From positions 2,135 through 8,379 of the forward strand of contig DFBN01000081.1 in assembly GCA_002366635.1 (NCBI GenBank): 6,245 nucleotides of DNA, in the 5' to 3' direction. This stretch comes from Caldifarciminota bacterium UBA3079 (GTDB taxonomy: Bacteria > Hydrothermota > Tepidihabitantia > Tepidihabitantales > Tepidihabitantaceae). The notes below the pieces were generated by a model. That model did no database searches, was not told the DNA's origin, and saw only the letters and a program-made list of their open reading frames with translations. Both the position numbers and the translations under genes were made by a program. Shown here piece after piece: positions 1 through 6,244 of this stretch (its first letter is position 1; every line of letters starts with the position of its first letter).

Positions 1-1224
1 AATCTGGTCTGGAACCAGCCGGATGACGCGGCACATGTCGCCTTCAGCCTTCATGGCAAACCGGTTGAGCATTAACCTTCCAGGTTTTATTGTACCGGTA
101 ACATTCCTGTCCCGCATCGCTGGCAGCCTGATAAGCACTTTTCCATCCCTGACAACGGGCTTGCCGGCTTTTAGCACCCGTATTACCCGGAAACGCTGCA
201 AATTGTTCAGCACAACCAAATCAGCTCGCCACCCAGGAGCAACCGCACCCCGCCTTCTGAGACCGAAGTACTCAGCCGGATTCAGTGTAACCATCTGAAT
301 CGCCGCTACCGGATTCATACCTTGCGAAACCGCCTTACGCAGAATCGCATCCATGTGCCCGTCGCGCAGGAGTTCTTCCGGATGTTTATCATCAGTGACA
401 AAACAGCACCGTCTGAGATTGAAATCGTTTATTACCGGCAAGAGCCCTGCAAGGTTTCTGGCCGCAGAGCCTTCACGCACCATCAGCCTCATACCGCTGC
501 GCAGCTTTTGGGTCGCTTCATCCCTGCCGGTGCATTCGTGGTCAGACTCGATACCGGCACCAGCATAAGCCTGGAGCCATTGCCCCACAACCGCTGGCGC
601 ATGGCCGTCAACCATCCGACCTGCCCGTTTTGCGGCCACAATCTTGCCCAGCACCGTCTCATCACCGAAAATCACCCCGGGAAAGTTCATCATCTCGGCC
701 AGCCCGAGAATCCGGTCAAGCTTCAAGAGCCTTGAAATATCGGTTTGGCTGAGCCGGGCACCCGATGTTTCCATATCGGTTGAAGGCACACAGGAAGGTA
801 CCATCAGAAAAACATCGAGCGGCAACCCTTTGCTCGCTTTGAGCATATACTTTACACCTTTGATACCCAACACATTCGCAATTTCATGCGGGTCAGCCAC
901 AACCGTGGTAGTCCCATGAACGAGTGCCAATCGGGCAAACTCATGCACCGGCAACAATGAACTCTCGATATGAATATGACCGTCAATGAATCCGGGTGCA
1001 AGGAACTGGCCGGAAATATCCAGCACTTTGCGCGCCTTCTCATATCCGAAGCCGACACCGGCAATGAGCCCGTCCTTCAGGACTACATTCGCCCGTCTTA
1101 CTTCGCCCGTAAAAACATCCACCACCTGACCGTTCCGCAACAGCAAGTCTGCCGGTTCATCACCACGCGCGACAGCAACCAGAGACTGCAACCCGGCTAC
1201 TTCTCTATCCTTCTTCTGTTTCAT
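1..1224 (-). CDS. ade: Adenine deaminase, C-terminal part beyond the window
   Basis: Adenine deaminase hydrolyses adenine to hypoxanthine and ammonia in the cytosol and belongs to the metal-dependent amidohydrolase superfamily. The frame is open from an ATG at 1224 to base 1, giving 408 residues of a protein that is usually about 550-600 long. It has the typical first metal site PGFIDGHIHIESS (residues 77-89), the DPHEIANV block (111-118), GHAP (207-210), SDHE (227-230) and TDDKHP (277-282). The TLNPAEYFGL stretch (313-322) and a second beta-sandwich segment, AVAPGWRADLVVLN (327-340), follow as expected. GAGGAA lies 4 nt before the ATG and supports this start. The start overlaps the end of hpt by 20 nt, so translation is probably coupled. 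Its product, hypoxanthine, is the substrate of the upstream gene. Truncation is only by the window edge; no internal stop or frameshift is seen. Confidence 0.93.
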   Translation of the reverse strand, partial: MKQKKDREVAGLQSLVAVARGDEPADLLLRNGQVVDVFTGEVRRANVVLKDGLIAGVGFGYEKARKVLDISGQFLAPGFIDGHIHIESSLLPVHEFARLALVHGTTTVVADPHEIANVLGIKGVKYMLKASKGLPLDVFLMVPSCVPSTDMETSGARLSQTDISRLLKLDRILGLAEMMNFPGVIFGDETVLGKIVAAKRAGRMVDGHAPAVVGQWLQAYAGAGIESDHECTGRDEATQKLRSGMRLMVREGSAARNLAGLLPVINDFNLRRCCFVTDDKHPEELLRDGHMDAILRKAVSQGMNPVAAIQMVTLNPAEYFGLRRRGAVAPGWRADLVVLNNLQRFRVIRVLKAGKPVVRDGKVLIRLPAMRDRNVTGTIKPGRLMLNRFAMKAEGDMCRVIRLVPDQI

Positions 1225-1756
1225 CGTTTTCCTCAATATACCCTACATATGGCAGATTGCGGAATCGTTCGTCATAGTCAACTCCGTACCCGACCACGAA
1301 TTTGTCCGGGACTCCAAATCCCACATAATCCGCTTTGATATCAACCCGCCGCCGAGCCGGCTTGTCCATTAGTGCACAAACCCTCAAGCTGCTCGGACCT
1401 CTCAGTTTTATGTGCTTGATGATATATTTGAGTGTCAGACCGCTGTCCAGGATATCCTCTACGAGTAACACATTCCGATTCTCTAAAGGACACCTTAGAT
1501 CGGTTACAATTTTCACTACCCCTGAACTATCAGTGCTTTTACCGTAGCTGGAAACAGCCATGAAATCGATAACCACCGGCACTGTTACCTGCCGCACTAA
1601 ATCGGCAAGAAAAATCCAGGAACCCTTTAAGACACCGACTACTGTCAACTCCTGGTTCGCATAATCAGAGGAAATCTGTCGGGCAAGTTCAGCTACCCGT
1701 CGCTTTATTTTTTCTTCACTTATAAGTTCGTGAACCTGGACCTCGTTGAACTTCAT
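1205..1756 (-). CDS. hpt: Hypoxanthine(-guanine) phosphoribosyltransferase
   Basis: This cytosolic purine salvage enzyme joins hypoxanthine (often also guanine) to PRPP, making IMP (or GMP) and pyrophosphate. The 183-residue length is normal for bacterial Hpt. Visible motifs are the pyrophosphate loop GVLKGS (41-46), the flexible-loop motif SYGKST (70-75), the PRPP-binding signature VLLVEDILDSGLTL (96-109), the KPARR segment (132-136) and the base-binding tail GYGVDYDERFRNLPYVG (156-172). The ATG start is preceded by AAGGA at 1765-1761, slightly close to the ATG. The gene begins 19 nt after the mature 3' end of tRNA-Pro and overlaps adenine deaminase at its end. That context makes an adenine to hypoxanthine to IMP route likely. 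The sequence alone does not settle hypoxanthine versus guanine preference. Confidence 0.95.
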   Translation of the reverse strand: MKFNEVQVHELISEEKIKRRVAELARQISSDYANQELTVVGVLKGSWIFLADLVRQVTVPVVIDFMAVSSYGKSTDSSGVVKIVTDLRCPLENRNVLLVEDILDSGLTLKYIIKHIKLRGPSSLRVCALMDKPARRRVDIKADYVGFGVPDKFVVGYGVDYDERFRNLPYVGYIEENDETEEG

Positions 1757-1775
1757 AACTTCCTTTCTATCCCAA

Positions 1776-1850
1776 TCGGGGCGACTGGATTCGAACCAGC
1801 GACCTCTTGGTCCCGAACCAAGCGCGCTAAACCAACTGCGCTACGCCCCG
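1776..1850 (-). tRNA. tRNA-Pro (anticodon CGG)
   Basis: The minus strand folds into a full cloverleaf of 75 nt. The acceptor stem is a perfect 7 bp (CGGGGCG with CGCCCCG) starting with C1-G72, as in bacterial tRNA-Pro. The D arm has a GCGC/GCGC stem. The anticodon stem is CTTGG/CCAAG around the loop TTCGGGA, so the anticodon is CGG. The variable loop is 5 nt. The T arm has loop TTCGAAT and one G-U pair at the base of its stem. The discriminator base is A. CCA is not encoded, so it must be added enzymatically. The tRNA lies between pcm and hpt on the same strand and has its own upstream promoter. Confidence 0.96.
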
Positions 1851-1873
1851 AGCAAACAGCAGATTCTTCATCT

Positions 1874-1901
1874 ATCATATTTCAAAACCAAGCATAGTCA
1901 A
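1874..1901 (-). promoter_or_regulatory. Sigma70-type promoter for tRNA-Pro-hpt-ade
   Basis: The minus strand carries a -35 box TTGACT (1901-1896) and a -10 box TATGAT (1879-1874), each matching consensus at 5 of 6 bases, with a 16-nt spacer. The expected transcription start is about 1867, some 17 nt before the tRNA. The -35 box overlaps the last sense codon and stop codon of pcm, so the downstream unit can be transcribed independently of the hyp unit. No terminator hairpin separates pcm from this promoter, so read-through is also possible. Confidence 0.72.
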
Positions 1902-2560
1902 TAGCCATCTCCTCCTGATTTGACGCGTTTATCAACCCGCACGAACGGCACGAACACGCATCCCATCAATGACCGCTGTACCAGCCGCGTTCCATGTTTC
2001 ACCCCTAGAGTCAAAACCTGTGAACCTGCCGGACCAATCGGAACGACAATCCTTCCATTGTCTGCCAACTGCTCAACCAGGCCATAAGGCATTGTCTCAG
2101 CAGCCGCGGTTACCATAATCCGGTCGTAAAGCATAAACTCAGGCCAGCCTTCATGACCGTCCCCGACCCGGAAACGGATATTACGAAACCCGAGCCGCTG
2201 CCCGAGCTTCCTTGCTCCAAACGAAAGCTCGGCTATGACCTCAACCGTATATACCGCCCGGGCCAGAAGCCCAAGCACTGCAGCCTGATAACCAGAACCG
2301 GTGCCGACCTCAAGCACCTTATGATTTTTCTCGACCTGCAGCGCTTCGGTCATCGCGGCAACCATATATGGCTGAGAAATAGTCTGGCCCGACCCGACAG
2401 GCAACGGATGGTCCTCGTAAGCCTGATGCCATAACCCTTCAGACACAAAAAGGTGCCGTGGCAACTTCATCATCGCCCTAATCACCCTTTCGTCTCCTAC
2501 ACCACGTGCACGAATCTGCTCTTCAACCATCCGTTTTCTCGCTTTTGTGAAATCAGTCAC
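1898..2560 (-). CDS. pcm: Protein-L-isoaspartate O-methyltransferase
   Basis: Pcm transfers a methyl group from S-adenosylmethionine to abnormal L-isoaspartyl residues in aged proteins, starting their repair in the cytosol. The 220-residue length fits the family. Family motifs are all present: RARGVGDERVI (17-27), PRHLFV (34-39), GSGQTISQPYMVA (56-68), the SAM-binding motif I VLEVGTGSGYQAAVL (82-96), the acidic end of the next strand VYTVEVI (103-109), GDGHEGWPE (133-141), VTAAAE (150-155) and the late VPIGP (173-177). The start is a GTG. It is preferred over the ATG at codon 11 because the residues just before that Met resemble the usual family N-terminus. No convincing Shine-Dalgarno site precedes the GTG, but TATACT lies 7 nt upstream. 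The gene lies 43 nt after the M50 protease gene and is probably read through from it. Confidence 0.95.
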   Translation of the reverse strand: MTDFTKARKRMVEEQIRARGVGDERVIRAMMKLPRHLFVSEGLWHQAYEDHPLPVGSGQTISQPYMVAAMTEALQVEKNHKVLEVGTGSGYQAAVLGLLARAVYTVEVIAELSFGARKLGQRLGFRNIRFRVGDGHEGWPEFMLYDRIMVTAAAETMPYGLVEQLADNGRIVVPIGPAGSQVLTLGVKHGTRLVQRSLMGCVFVPFVRVDKRVKSGGDGY

Positions 2561-2603
2561 TCTTGGTAGTATAGACAGACCACCACCGTCAACCAGAGGC
2601 TTA

Positions 2604-3671
2604 TCATAACCGGCCTGCGCCGAACGGAGCAGGTATAAAAGTCAGTATCAGAACTACCAATCCTGCAACCGCCAGAATCTTGTCGGTTCGACTAAGCACG
2701 GTTATATCATCAAGCGGTCTGGGGTGACGCAGCCCCAAAATCAATATCAGGACAGCCCAGAAAGGCCAGCCCGCCCAGAAGAAGCCCATGAGCACCATGA
2801 CCCCGAGCACCGCCAAGTTAAACGGTTTGCAGAACCTGCCAAAAACAGCGTAAGCAACATGCCCGCCGTCGAGCTGACCCACAGGCAAAAGGTTCAGGGC
2901 GGTAACAAAAAACCCAAGCCACCCGGCAAATGCCACTGGATGCAGTATTACATCAATACCTTCAGGTAATGAGCCGAACCGCAAATAAGAAAGCAAACGA
3001 AATATCAAAGACGAACCGAGCTGTATTCCGCCGGCCTCAGCCACCACGCCGGTCCCCGACATCGCAAGCCCGATAATCGTAACCGGTATCGCAACGATGA
3101 ATCCAATCAGAGGGCCGGAGACACCTACCCTGACCAGCGCACTTTTGGTCGGCACCGGCGAACGGATTTTGATAAAAGCGCCCATGGTGCCGGTCATCGG
3201 ATGAGGCACTGGCAGAAAATAAGGCAAAGTTGCATCAACACCCAGCCGCCGCGCGGCAAAGTAATGACCGAGCTCGTGGCTGCCCAGAATCAGAAGGATG
3301 CTTAACGAAAACGGAATGCCGTAAACCAGTTCAAGCGGATTGCTTAACGGGTTATGCCTCATCTGAAATGCGCCCACAAGAAGCGTTGTTACTATCGTAG
3401 CGAGAAACAACACAAGGTTTATCCAGCGACGCGGCGGCTTCAGGTGCGGCGCATAGCCGTAAGTTATCTCGTGGCCGTTCTTTGTTTTGATGAAATACGC
3501 TGTCATTCCTGCCGATGTAAAAAGCCTTTTTAACGCATTAAGGTTTTCTGAAACCGGTTCCCGAATCTTTCCTGCAATATGGTTCAGGTGCGCTTCGGTC
3601 ACATCCATATAGCGTTCTACTTCCGGCAGGTCAGGTCGTCTGGCCAGGGGGGCCTGTGGTTCTTCTGACAT
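2604..3671 (-). CDS. Membrane site-2-type zinc metalloprotease (peptidase M50, EGY-like)
   Basis: This is a polytopic membrane protease of the site-2 (M50) family, which cleaves substrates within or near the membrane. Numbered from the ATG at 3671, the protein has 355 residues. A soluble N-terminal region (about 1-80) is followed by hydrophobic segments near 82-103, 116-142, 181-207, 242-265, 283-315 (probably two) and 331-350. The zinc site is HELGH (132-136) in the second segment. The third ligand is expected from the NLLPVGQLDGG motif (260-270, Asp268). GPLIG (186-190) matches the family's conserved central motif. The layout resembles archaeal/cyanobacterial EGY-like proteases rather than RseP, and no PDZ domain is seen. 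A TTG at 3680 would add three residues, but AGGA is better placed for the ATG. The start follows the hypE stop by 2 nt, so the genes are probably translationally coupled. The substrate is unknown. Confidence 0.88.
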   Translation of the reverse strand: MSEEPQAPLARRPDLPEVERYMDVTEAHLNHIAGKIREPVSENLNALKRLFTSAGMTAYFIKTKNGHEITYGYAPHLKPPRRWINLVLFLATIVTTLLVGAFQMRHNPLSNPLELVYGIPFSLSILLILGSHELGHYFAARRLGVDATLPYFLPVPHPMTGTMGAFIKIRSPVPTKSALVRVGVSGPLIGFIVAIPVTIIGLAMSGTGVVAEAGGIQLGSSLIFRLLSYLRFGSLPEGIDVILHPVAFAGWLGFFVTALNLLPVGQLDGGHVAYAVFGRFCKPFNLAVLGVMVLMGFFWAGWPFWAVLILILGLRHPRPLDDITVLSRTDKILAVAGLVVLILTFIPAPFGAGRL

Positions 3672-3673
3672 CT

Positions 3674-4714
3674 TTAGCAAATCCTGGGCAACTGCTCGCC
3701 CTCAAGCATTATCAACGGCCGCAAAGACCCAAGCCTTGTCCGCAACCAAACCCCTTTCGGCTCATCTACTACTTCACCGATTCGCCGACCCTTTCGTCCA
3801 TGCGGGTCTTGGTGCATCGTTTTCACCAAACGGTCACAATGTTTTTCCGCGGCTACAACTACCACTTTGCCTTCATTCGCCATGTAAAGCGGGTCAAGCC
3901 CGAGAAGCTCGGCAACACCCATCACCCCGTCAGAAATCGGCACTGACTCCTCATTGATAATGAATCCAAGCCCGGTAGCTGTAGCAAACTCATTCAGGGT
4001 TGTTGCCAGCCCGCCCCTTGTCGGGTCTCGCATCATCCGGATACCACCCGCAAGAAGCAGTTTCCGAATAAGCGTATGCAAAGGTGCACAGTCGCTTTCC
4101 AAGTTTGCCTTAAACCTAAAAGAGCCACGGGCTATTGCAATCGCGGCCTCATGTTCACCGATACCGCCATTGATAAGCAGAATATCTCCGGGCTTCACCT
4201 GCTCCGGTCCGAGCTTTAATCTGGCACTGACATTCCCAACGCCCGTAGTATTGATATACAAGCCTTCATCTGTGCCCCGCTCGATTACCTTGGTATCACC
4301 GGTTACAATCTCGACCCCGGCCTTTCTGGCTGTTCTTCCCATCGACCGGCAGACCCGCTCAAGAACCGCCATTTCTACTCCTTCCCGGATAATCAGTCCA
4401 ACAGAAATCTGGCCTGGATTTGCACCCATCACCGCCAAATCATTAACCGTTCCGCAAACTGCCAGCTTACCGATATCACCACCAGGAAAGAACAAAGGCT
4501 GGATGACATAAGAATCCGTGGACATTGCCAGGCTTCTGCCATTTACCCTGAATACAGCCGCATCTTCAAGCTTGCTCAGCGTAGGATTCTCGAAATGCTT
4601 AAGAAATACCTTGTTTATCAGTCGGTGCATCTTTCTACCCCCGGCCCCATGCCCCATCACAATACGCTCATCCACAATATCCCCAACGACGAATCTCTTC
4701 TCGTATTTAGTCAT
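3674..4714 (-). CDS. hypE: [NiFe] hydrogenase maturation protein HypE (carbamoyl dehydratase)
   Basis: HypE takes a carbamoyl group from HypF onto its C-terminal cysteine and dehydrates it with ATP to a thiocyanate, the source of the cyanide ligands on the hydrogenase iron. From the chosen ATG the protein has 346 residues, normal for the family. Motifs are GHGAGGRKM (21-29), LEDAAVF (49-55), STDSYV (65-70), TGDTKV (138-143), RDPTRGGLA (229-237) and NEGKVV (280-285). The sequence ends in the diagnostic PRIC, so the reactive Cys346 is intact. The start at 4714 is preceded by the purine-rich GAGAGAAGAA and overlaps the hypD stop by 8 nt. In-frame starts at 4726 (ATG) and 4750 (GTG) lack better ribosome sites. 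HypE hands its group to the HypC-HypD complex, and hypD is directly upstream. Confidence 0.97.
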   Translation of the reverse strand: MTKYEKRFVVGDIVDERIVMGHGAGGRKMHRLINKVFLKHFENPTLSKLEDAAVFRVNGRSLAMSTDSYVIQPLFFPGGDIGKLAVCGTVNDLAVMGANPGQISVGLIIREGVEMAVLERVCRSMGRTARKAGVEIVTGDTKVIERGTDEGLYINTTGVGNVSARLKLGPEQVKPGDILLINGGIGEHEAAIAIARGSFRFKANLESDCAPLHTLIRKLLLAGGIRMMRDPTRGGLATTLNEFATATGLGFIINEESVPISDGVMGVAELLGLDPLYMANEGKVVVVAAEKHCDRLVKTMHQDPHGRKGRRIGEVVDEPKGVWLRTRLGSLRPLIMLEGEQLPRIC

Positions 4715-5813
4715 TTCTTCTCTCATATTTATAATAGGCTGCGCACGCACCTTCAGAAGAAACCATGCATGGCCCTACAGGCATTTCCGGTGTGCATATT
4801 TTCCCGAACAGCTTGCATTCAGGCGGTGTAATCAGGCCCAGCATGACCTCTCCGCAACGGCAACCGGTTTTACGCGGCTTTCGGGGCTTGAACTCAAACC
4901 GCTTGTGTGCATCAAAAAGGCCAAAATCTTCGCGAAAACCAAGCCCGGAACCAGGCATCATTCCGATGCCACGCCAGGCTGCATCTACCGGCTCGAAAAC
5001 AGTCTCCATGATATGTCTCGCTTCTGGGTTCCCTTCAGGCCGCACAATGCGCCGGTACTGAATCGCCACCTCTGGCCCTTCTTTCATCTGTTTCAAAAGC
5101 ATATAAATTCCCTGGACAATATCCGATGCCTCAAAACCGGTTATGCAGCTCGGCATACGGTATTTCTCCACAAGGAACTGATATTTTCTTGTCCCGATAA
5201 TCGTTGACACATGGCCTGGCAGAATGAACCCGCTGATATTTACCCGCTTCGAAGAAACAATTTTCTCCAAAGCCGGGGGTATCAGCTTGAACATCGGCAG
5301 CACGGACAGGTTTTCAATTCCTCTATGCTGTGCGGCCAGAACCGCTGCCGCCACAGTCGGTGCAGTTGTCTCAAAACCAATCCCAAGGAAAACGAACTGT
5401 CGACCATTCTCTGCATCTGCAAAGTCCAGTGCATCCATGGCCGAATAAATCACCCTGACATCCGCGCCTTTTGCCTTTTCTTGTTCCAGCGAACACCTCG
5501 ACCCTGGCACCCGCATCATGTCACCAAAAGTTACAAGCGTTATATCCGGGTTTTCCGCAAGCCCTATCGCACCATCAATCTCCTCCTGGGTAGTTACGCA
5601 TACCGGACATCCAGGCCCGGACAAAAGCTTAAGCCTCTTATCCACTGCCTGTCTGATACCAAAACCAGATATCGCCATAGTATGAGTACCACACACCTCC
5701 ATCAGATTAATTCCTTCCCGGTCTCGGCACAGTTCATCCACTATCCGATTAACCCTTTCCAGTAGGGAATGAACCAGTTTCGGACTGGCTCCCGAACCAG
5801 AACTCGACTCCAT
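4707..5813 (-). CDS. hypD: [NiFe] hydrogenase maturation protein HypD (iron-sulfur scaffold)
   Basis: HypD, with HypC, is the scaffold on which the Fe(CN)2CO unit of [NiFe] hydrogenases is built. From the ATG at 5813 it has 368 residues. Conserved motifs are MEVCGTHT (Cys41), GPGCPVC (Cys69, Cys72), TFGDMMRVPGS, GFETTAPT (146-153) and PGHVS (199-203). The C-terminal cysteine-rich region holds Cys318, 320, 333, 340, 349 and 357 with the SEGACAAYY signature, consistent with the [4Fe-4S] cluster. With this start the three catalytic-region cysteines fall at 41, 69 and 72, the same numbers as in E. coli HypD as I recall it, which supports the choice. Another ATG is adjacent (5816) and a GTG lies at 5834. 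The promoter would place the mRNA 5' end at 5813, giving a leaderless message. hypE overlaps its end by 8 nt. hypC is not next to it in this window. Confidence 0.97.
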   Translation of the reverse strand: MESSSGSGASPKLVHSLLERVNRIVDELCRDREGINLMEVCGTHTMAISGFGIRQAVDKRLKLLSGPGCPVCVTTQEEIDGAIGLAENPDITLVTFGDMMRVPGSRCSLEQEKAKGADVRVIYSAMDALDFADAENGRQFVFLGIGFETTAPTVAAAVLAAQHRGIENLSVLPMFKLIPPALEKIVSSKRVNISGFILPGHVSTIIGTRKYQFLVEKYRMPSCITGFEASDIVQGIYMLLKQMKEGPEVAIQYRRIVRPEGNPEARHIMETVFEPVDAAWRGIGMMPGSGLGFREDFGLFDAHKRFEFKPRKPRKTGCRCGEVMLGLITPPECKLFGKICTPEMPVGPCMVSSEGACAAYYKYERRND

Positions 5814-5819
5814 CATTCG

Positions 5820-5847
5820 ATTATAACCCCACACCGTTCTTAGTCAA
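5820..5847 (-). promoter_or_regulatory. Sigma70-type promoter for hypD-hypE-M50-pcm, predicted leaderless
   Basis: On the minus strand the -35 box is TTGACT (5847-5842), the spacer is 16 nt, and the -10 box is a perfect TATAAT (5825-5820). Exactly six bases separate the -10 box from the ATG at 5813, so the expected start of transcription coincides with the first base of that codon. This leaves no room for a Shine-Dalgarno site and predicts a leaderless mRNA. A short GCCT/AGGC inverted repeat (5851-5865) lies just upstream of the -35 box but is too weak to call an operator. Confidence 0.75.
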
Positions 5848-6216
5848 ACAGCCTCAGTTGAAGGCAATTCTAGCAGCGGTCTGGTCTCGGTAGACTGGTA
5901 ACAGGTTATTATCAGGACATCGGTAACACTTTAATGAGTGGAGGTATGTTTCATATCCTGGAAGATATCGAATGGCGAACATCTCGGGATGGAGTTCGTA
6001 CTGATTGCGGCCGAGCCCAGTGTGAGCAAGTTGGTAAACTCTGTGAAAGTGAGCCAAAGAAGGGAGAAGTTTGGTATTGCAAGGATAGTCGATGGCGCGA
6101 GATGGAATTCATAAGGAATGACTCGTCTGCTGAAGTGCATCCATTCCAACCGGGTGGCGCTCCTCGGCAATTAAGAAGCATTTTACCGGGAAATTCGGAC
6201 TTGCCCTCCAAAAGCA
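5848..6216. other. Stretch without a confident gene, upstream of hypD
   Basis: About 370 bases between the hypD promoter and the rightward promoter at the window edge. Minus-strand frames here are short (at most about 90 codons), overlap each other in different frames and match no family I recognise. On the plus strand one frame is open from 5874 to the window end, with an ATG at 5934 and another at 5946. It has neither a properly spaced ribosome site nor a promoter, and the edge promoter lies inside it. A heptamer GGTAACA occurs twice (5897 and 5922, 25 bases apart). I see no tRNA, terminator or known RNA fold. Confidence 0.5.
5936..6119. repeat. Imperfect direct repeat in the intergenic region
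   Basis: Two copies of a degenerate unit are seen, at about 5936-6005 and 6059-6119, offset by roughly 120 bases. The best-conserved core is 5961-6000 against 6081-6113. Both contain GATA-n-TCG, ATGGCG and then CGRGATGGARTTCRTA, where R marks three G-to-A differences. The second copy lacks about 7 bases in the middle. Outside the core the match is loose (GAGTGGAGG against GAAGGGAGA, and GTTT in both). Its function is unknown. It could be the remains of a duplicated coding or structural element. The alignment was made by eye, so the repeat is only moderately supported. Confidence 0.35.
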
Positions 6217-6244
6217 TTGACACCTGTTTTCAGTGTTCTATAAT
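6217..6244 (+). promoter_or_regulatory. Consensus sigma70 promoter pointing out of the window
   Basis: TTGACA (6217-6222) and TATAAT (6239-6244) are both perfect consensus boxes with a 16-nt spacer on the plus strand. Transcription would start just past the window end and run rightward, away from hypD. The spacer and the end of the -35 box contain an imperfect dyad, ACACCTG-TTTT-CAGTGT (6220-6236, one unpaired C), which could be an operator. The driven gene lies outside the window. A promoter this strong often serves a stable RNA or a highly expressed gene, but nothing here shows which. Confidence 0.7.

Noticed and set aside
1880..1915. AGGAGGAG followed by ATG near the end of pcm, giving an 8-codon frame
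   Set aside because: The Shine-Dalgarno-like run directly abuts the ATG and is explained by the Gly-Gly codons of pcm; the frame stops after eight codons.
3672..3680. TTG start for the M50 protease at 3680, three codons upstream of the ATG
   Set aside because: AGGA would lie only about 1-2 nt from the TTG; the ATG at 3671 has a workable spacing and a commoner start codon.
4715..4750. Longer HypE from GTG at 4750 or ATG at 4726
   Set aside because: No ribosome site precedes either codon, and the extension lengthens the overlap with hypD without adding any family motif.
322..5765. Plus-strand frames of up to about 230 codons across the window
   Set aside because: They lie opposite well-identified minus-strand genes and encode no recognisable motifs; they are antisense shadows.
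5851..5865. GCCT...AGGC inverted repeat next to the hypD -35 box
   Set aside because: Only four pairs with a 7-base loop; expected by chance.
5854..6223. Three overlapping minus-strand frames of 67-90 codons upstream of hypD
   Set aside because: They overlap in different frames, match no recognised family and lack convincing start signals.
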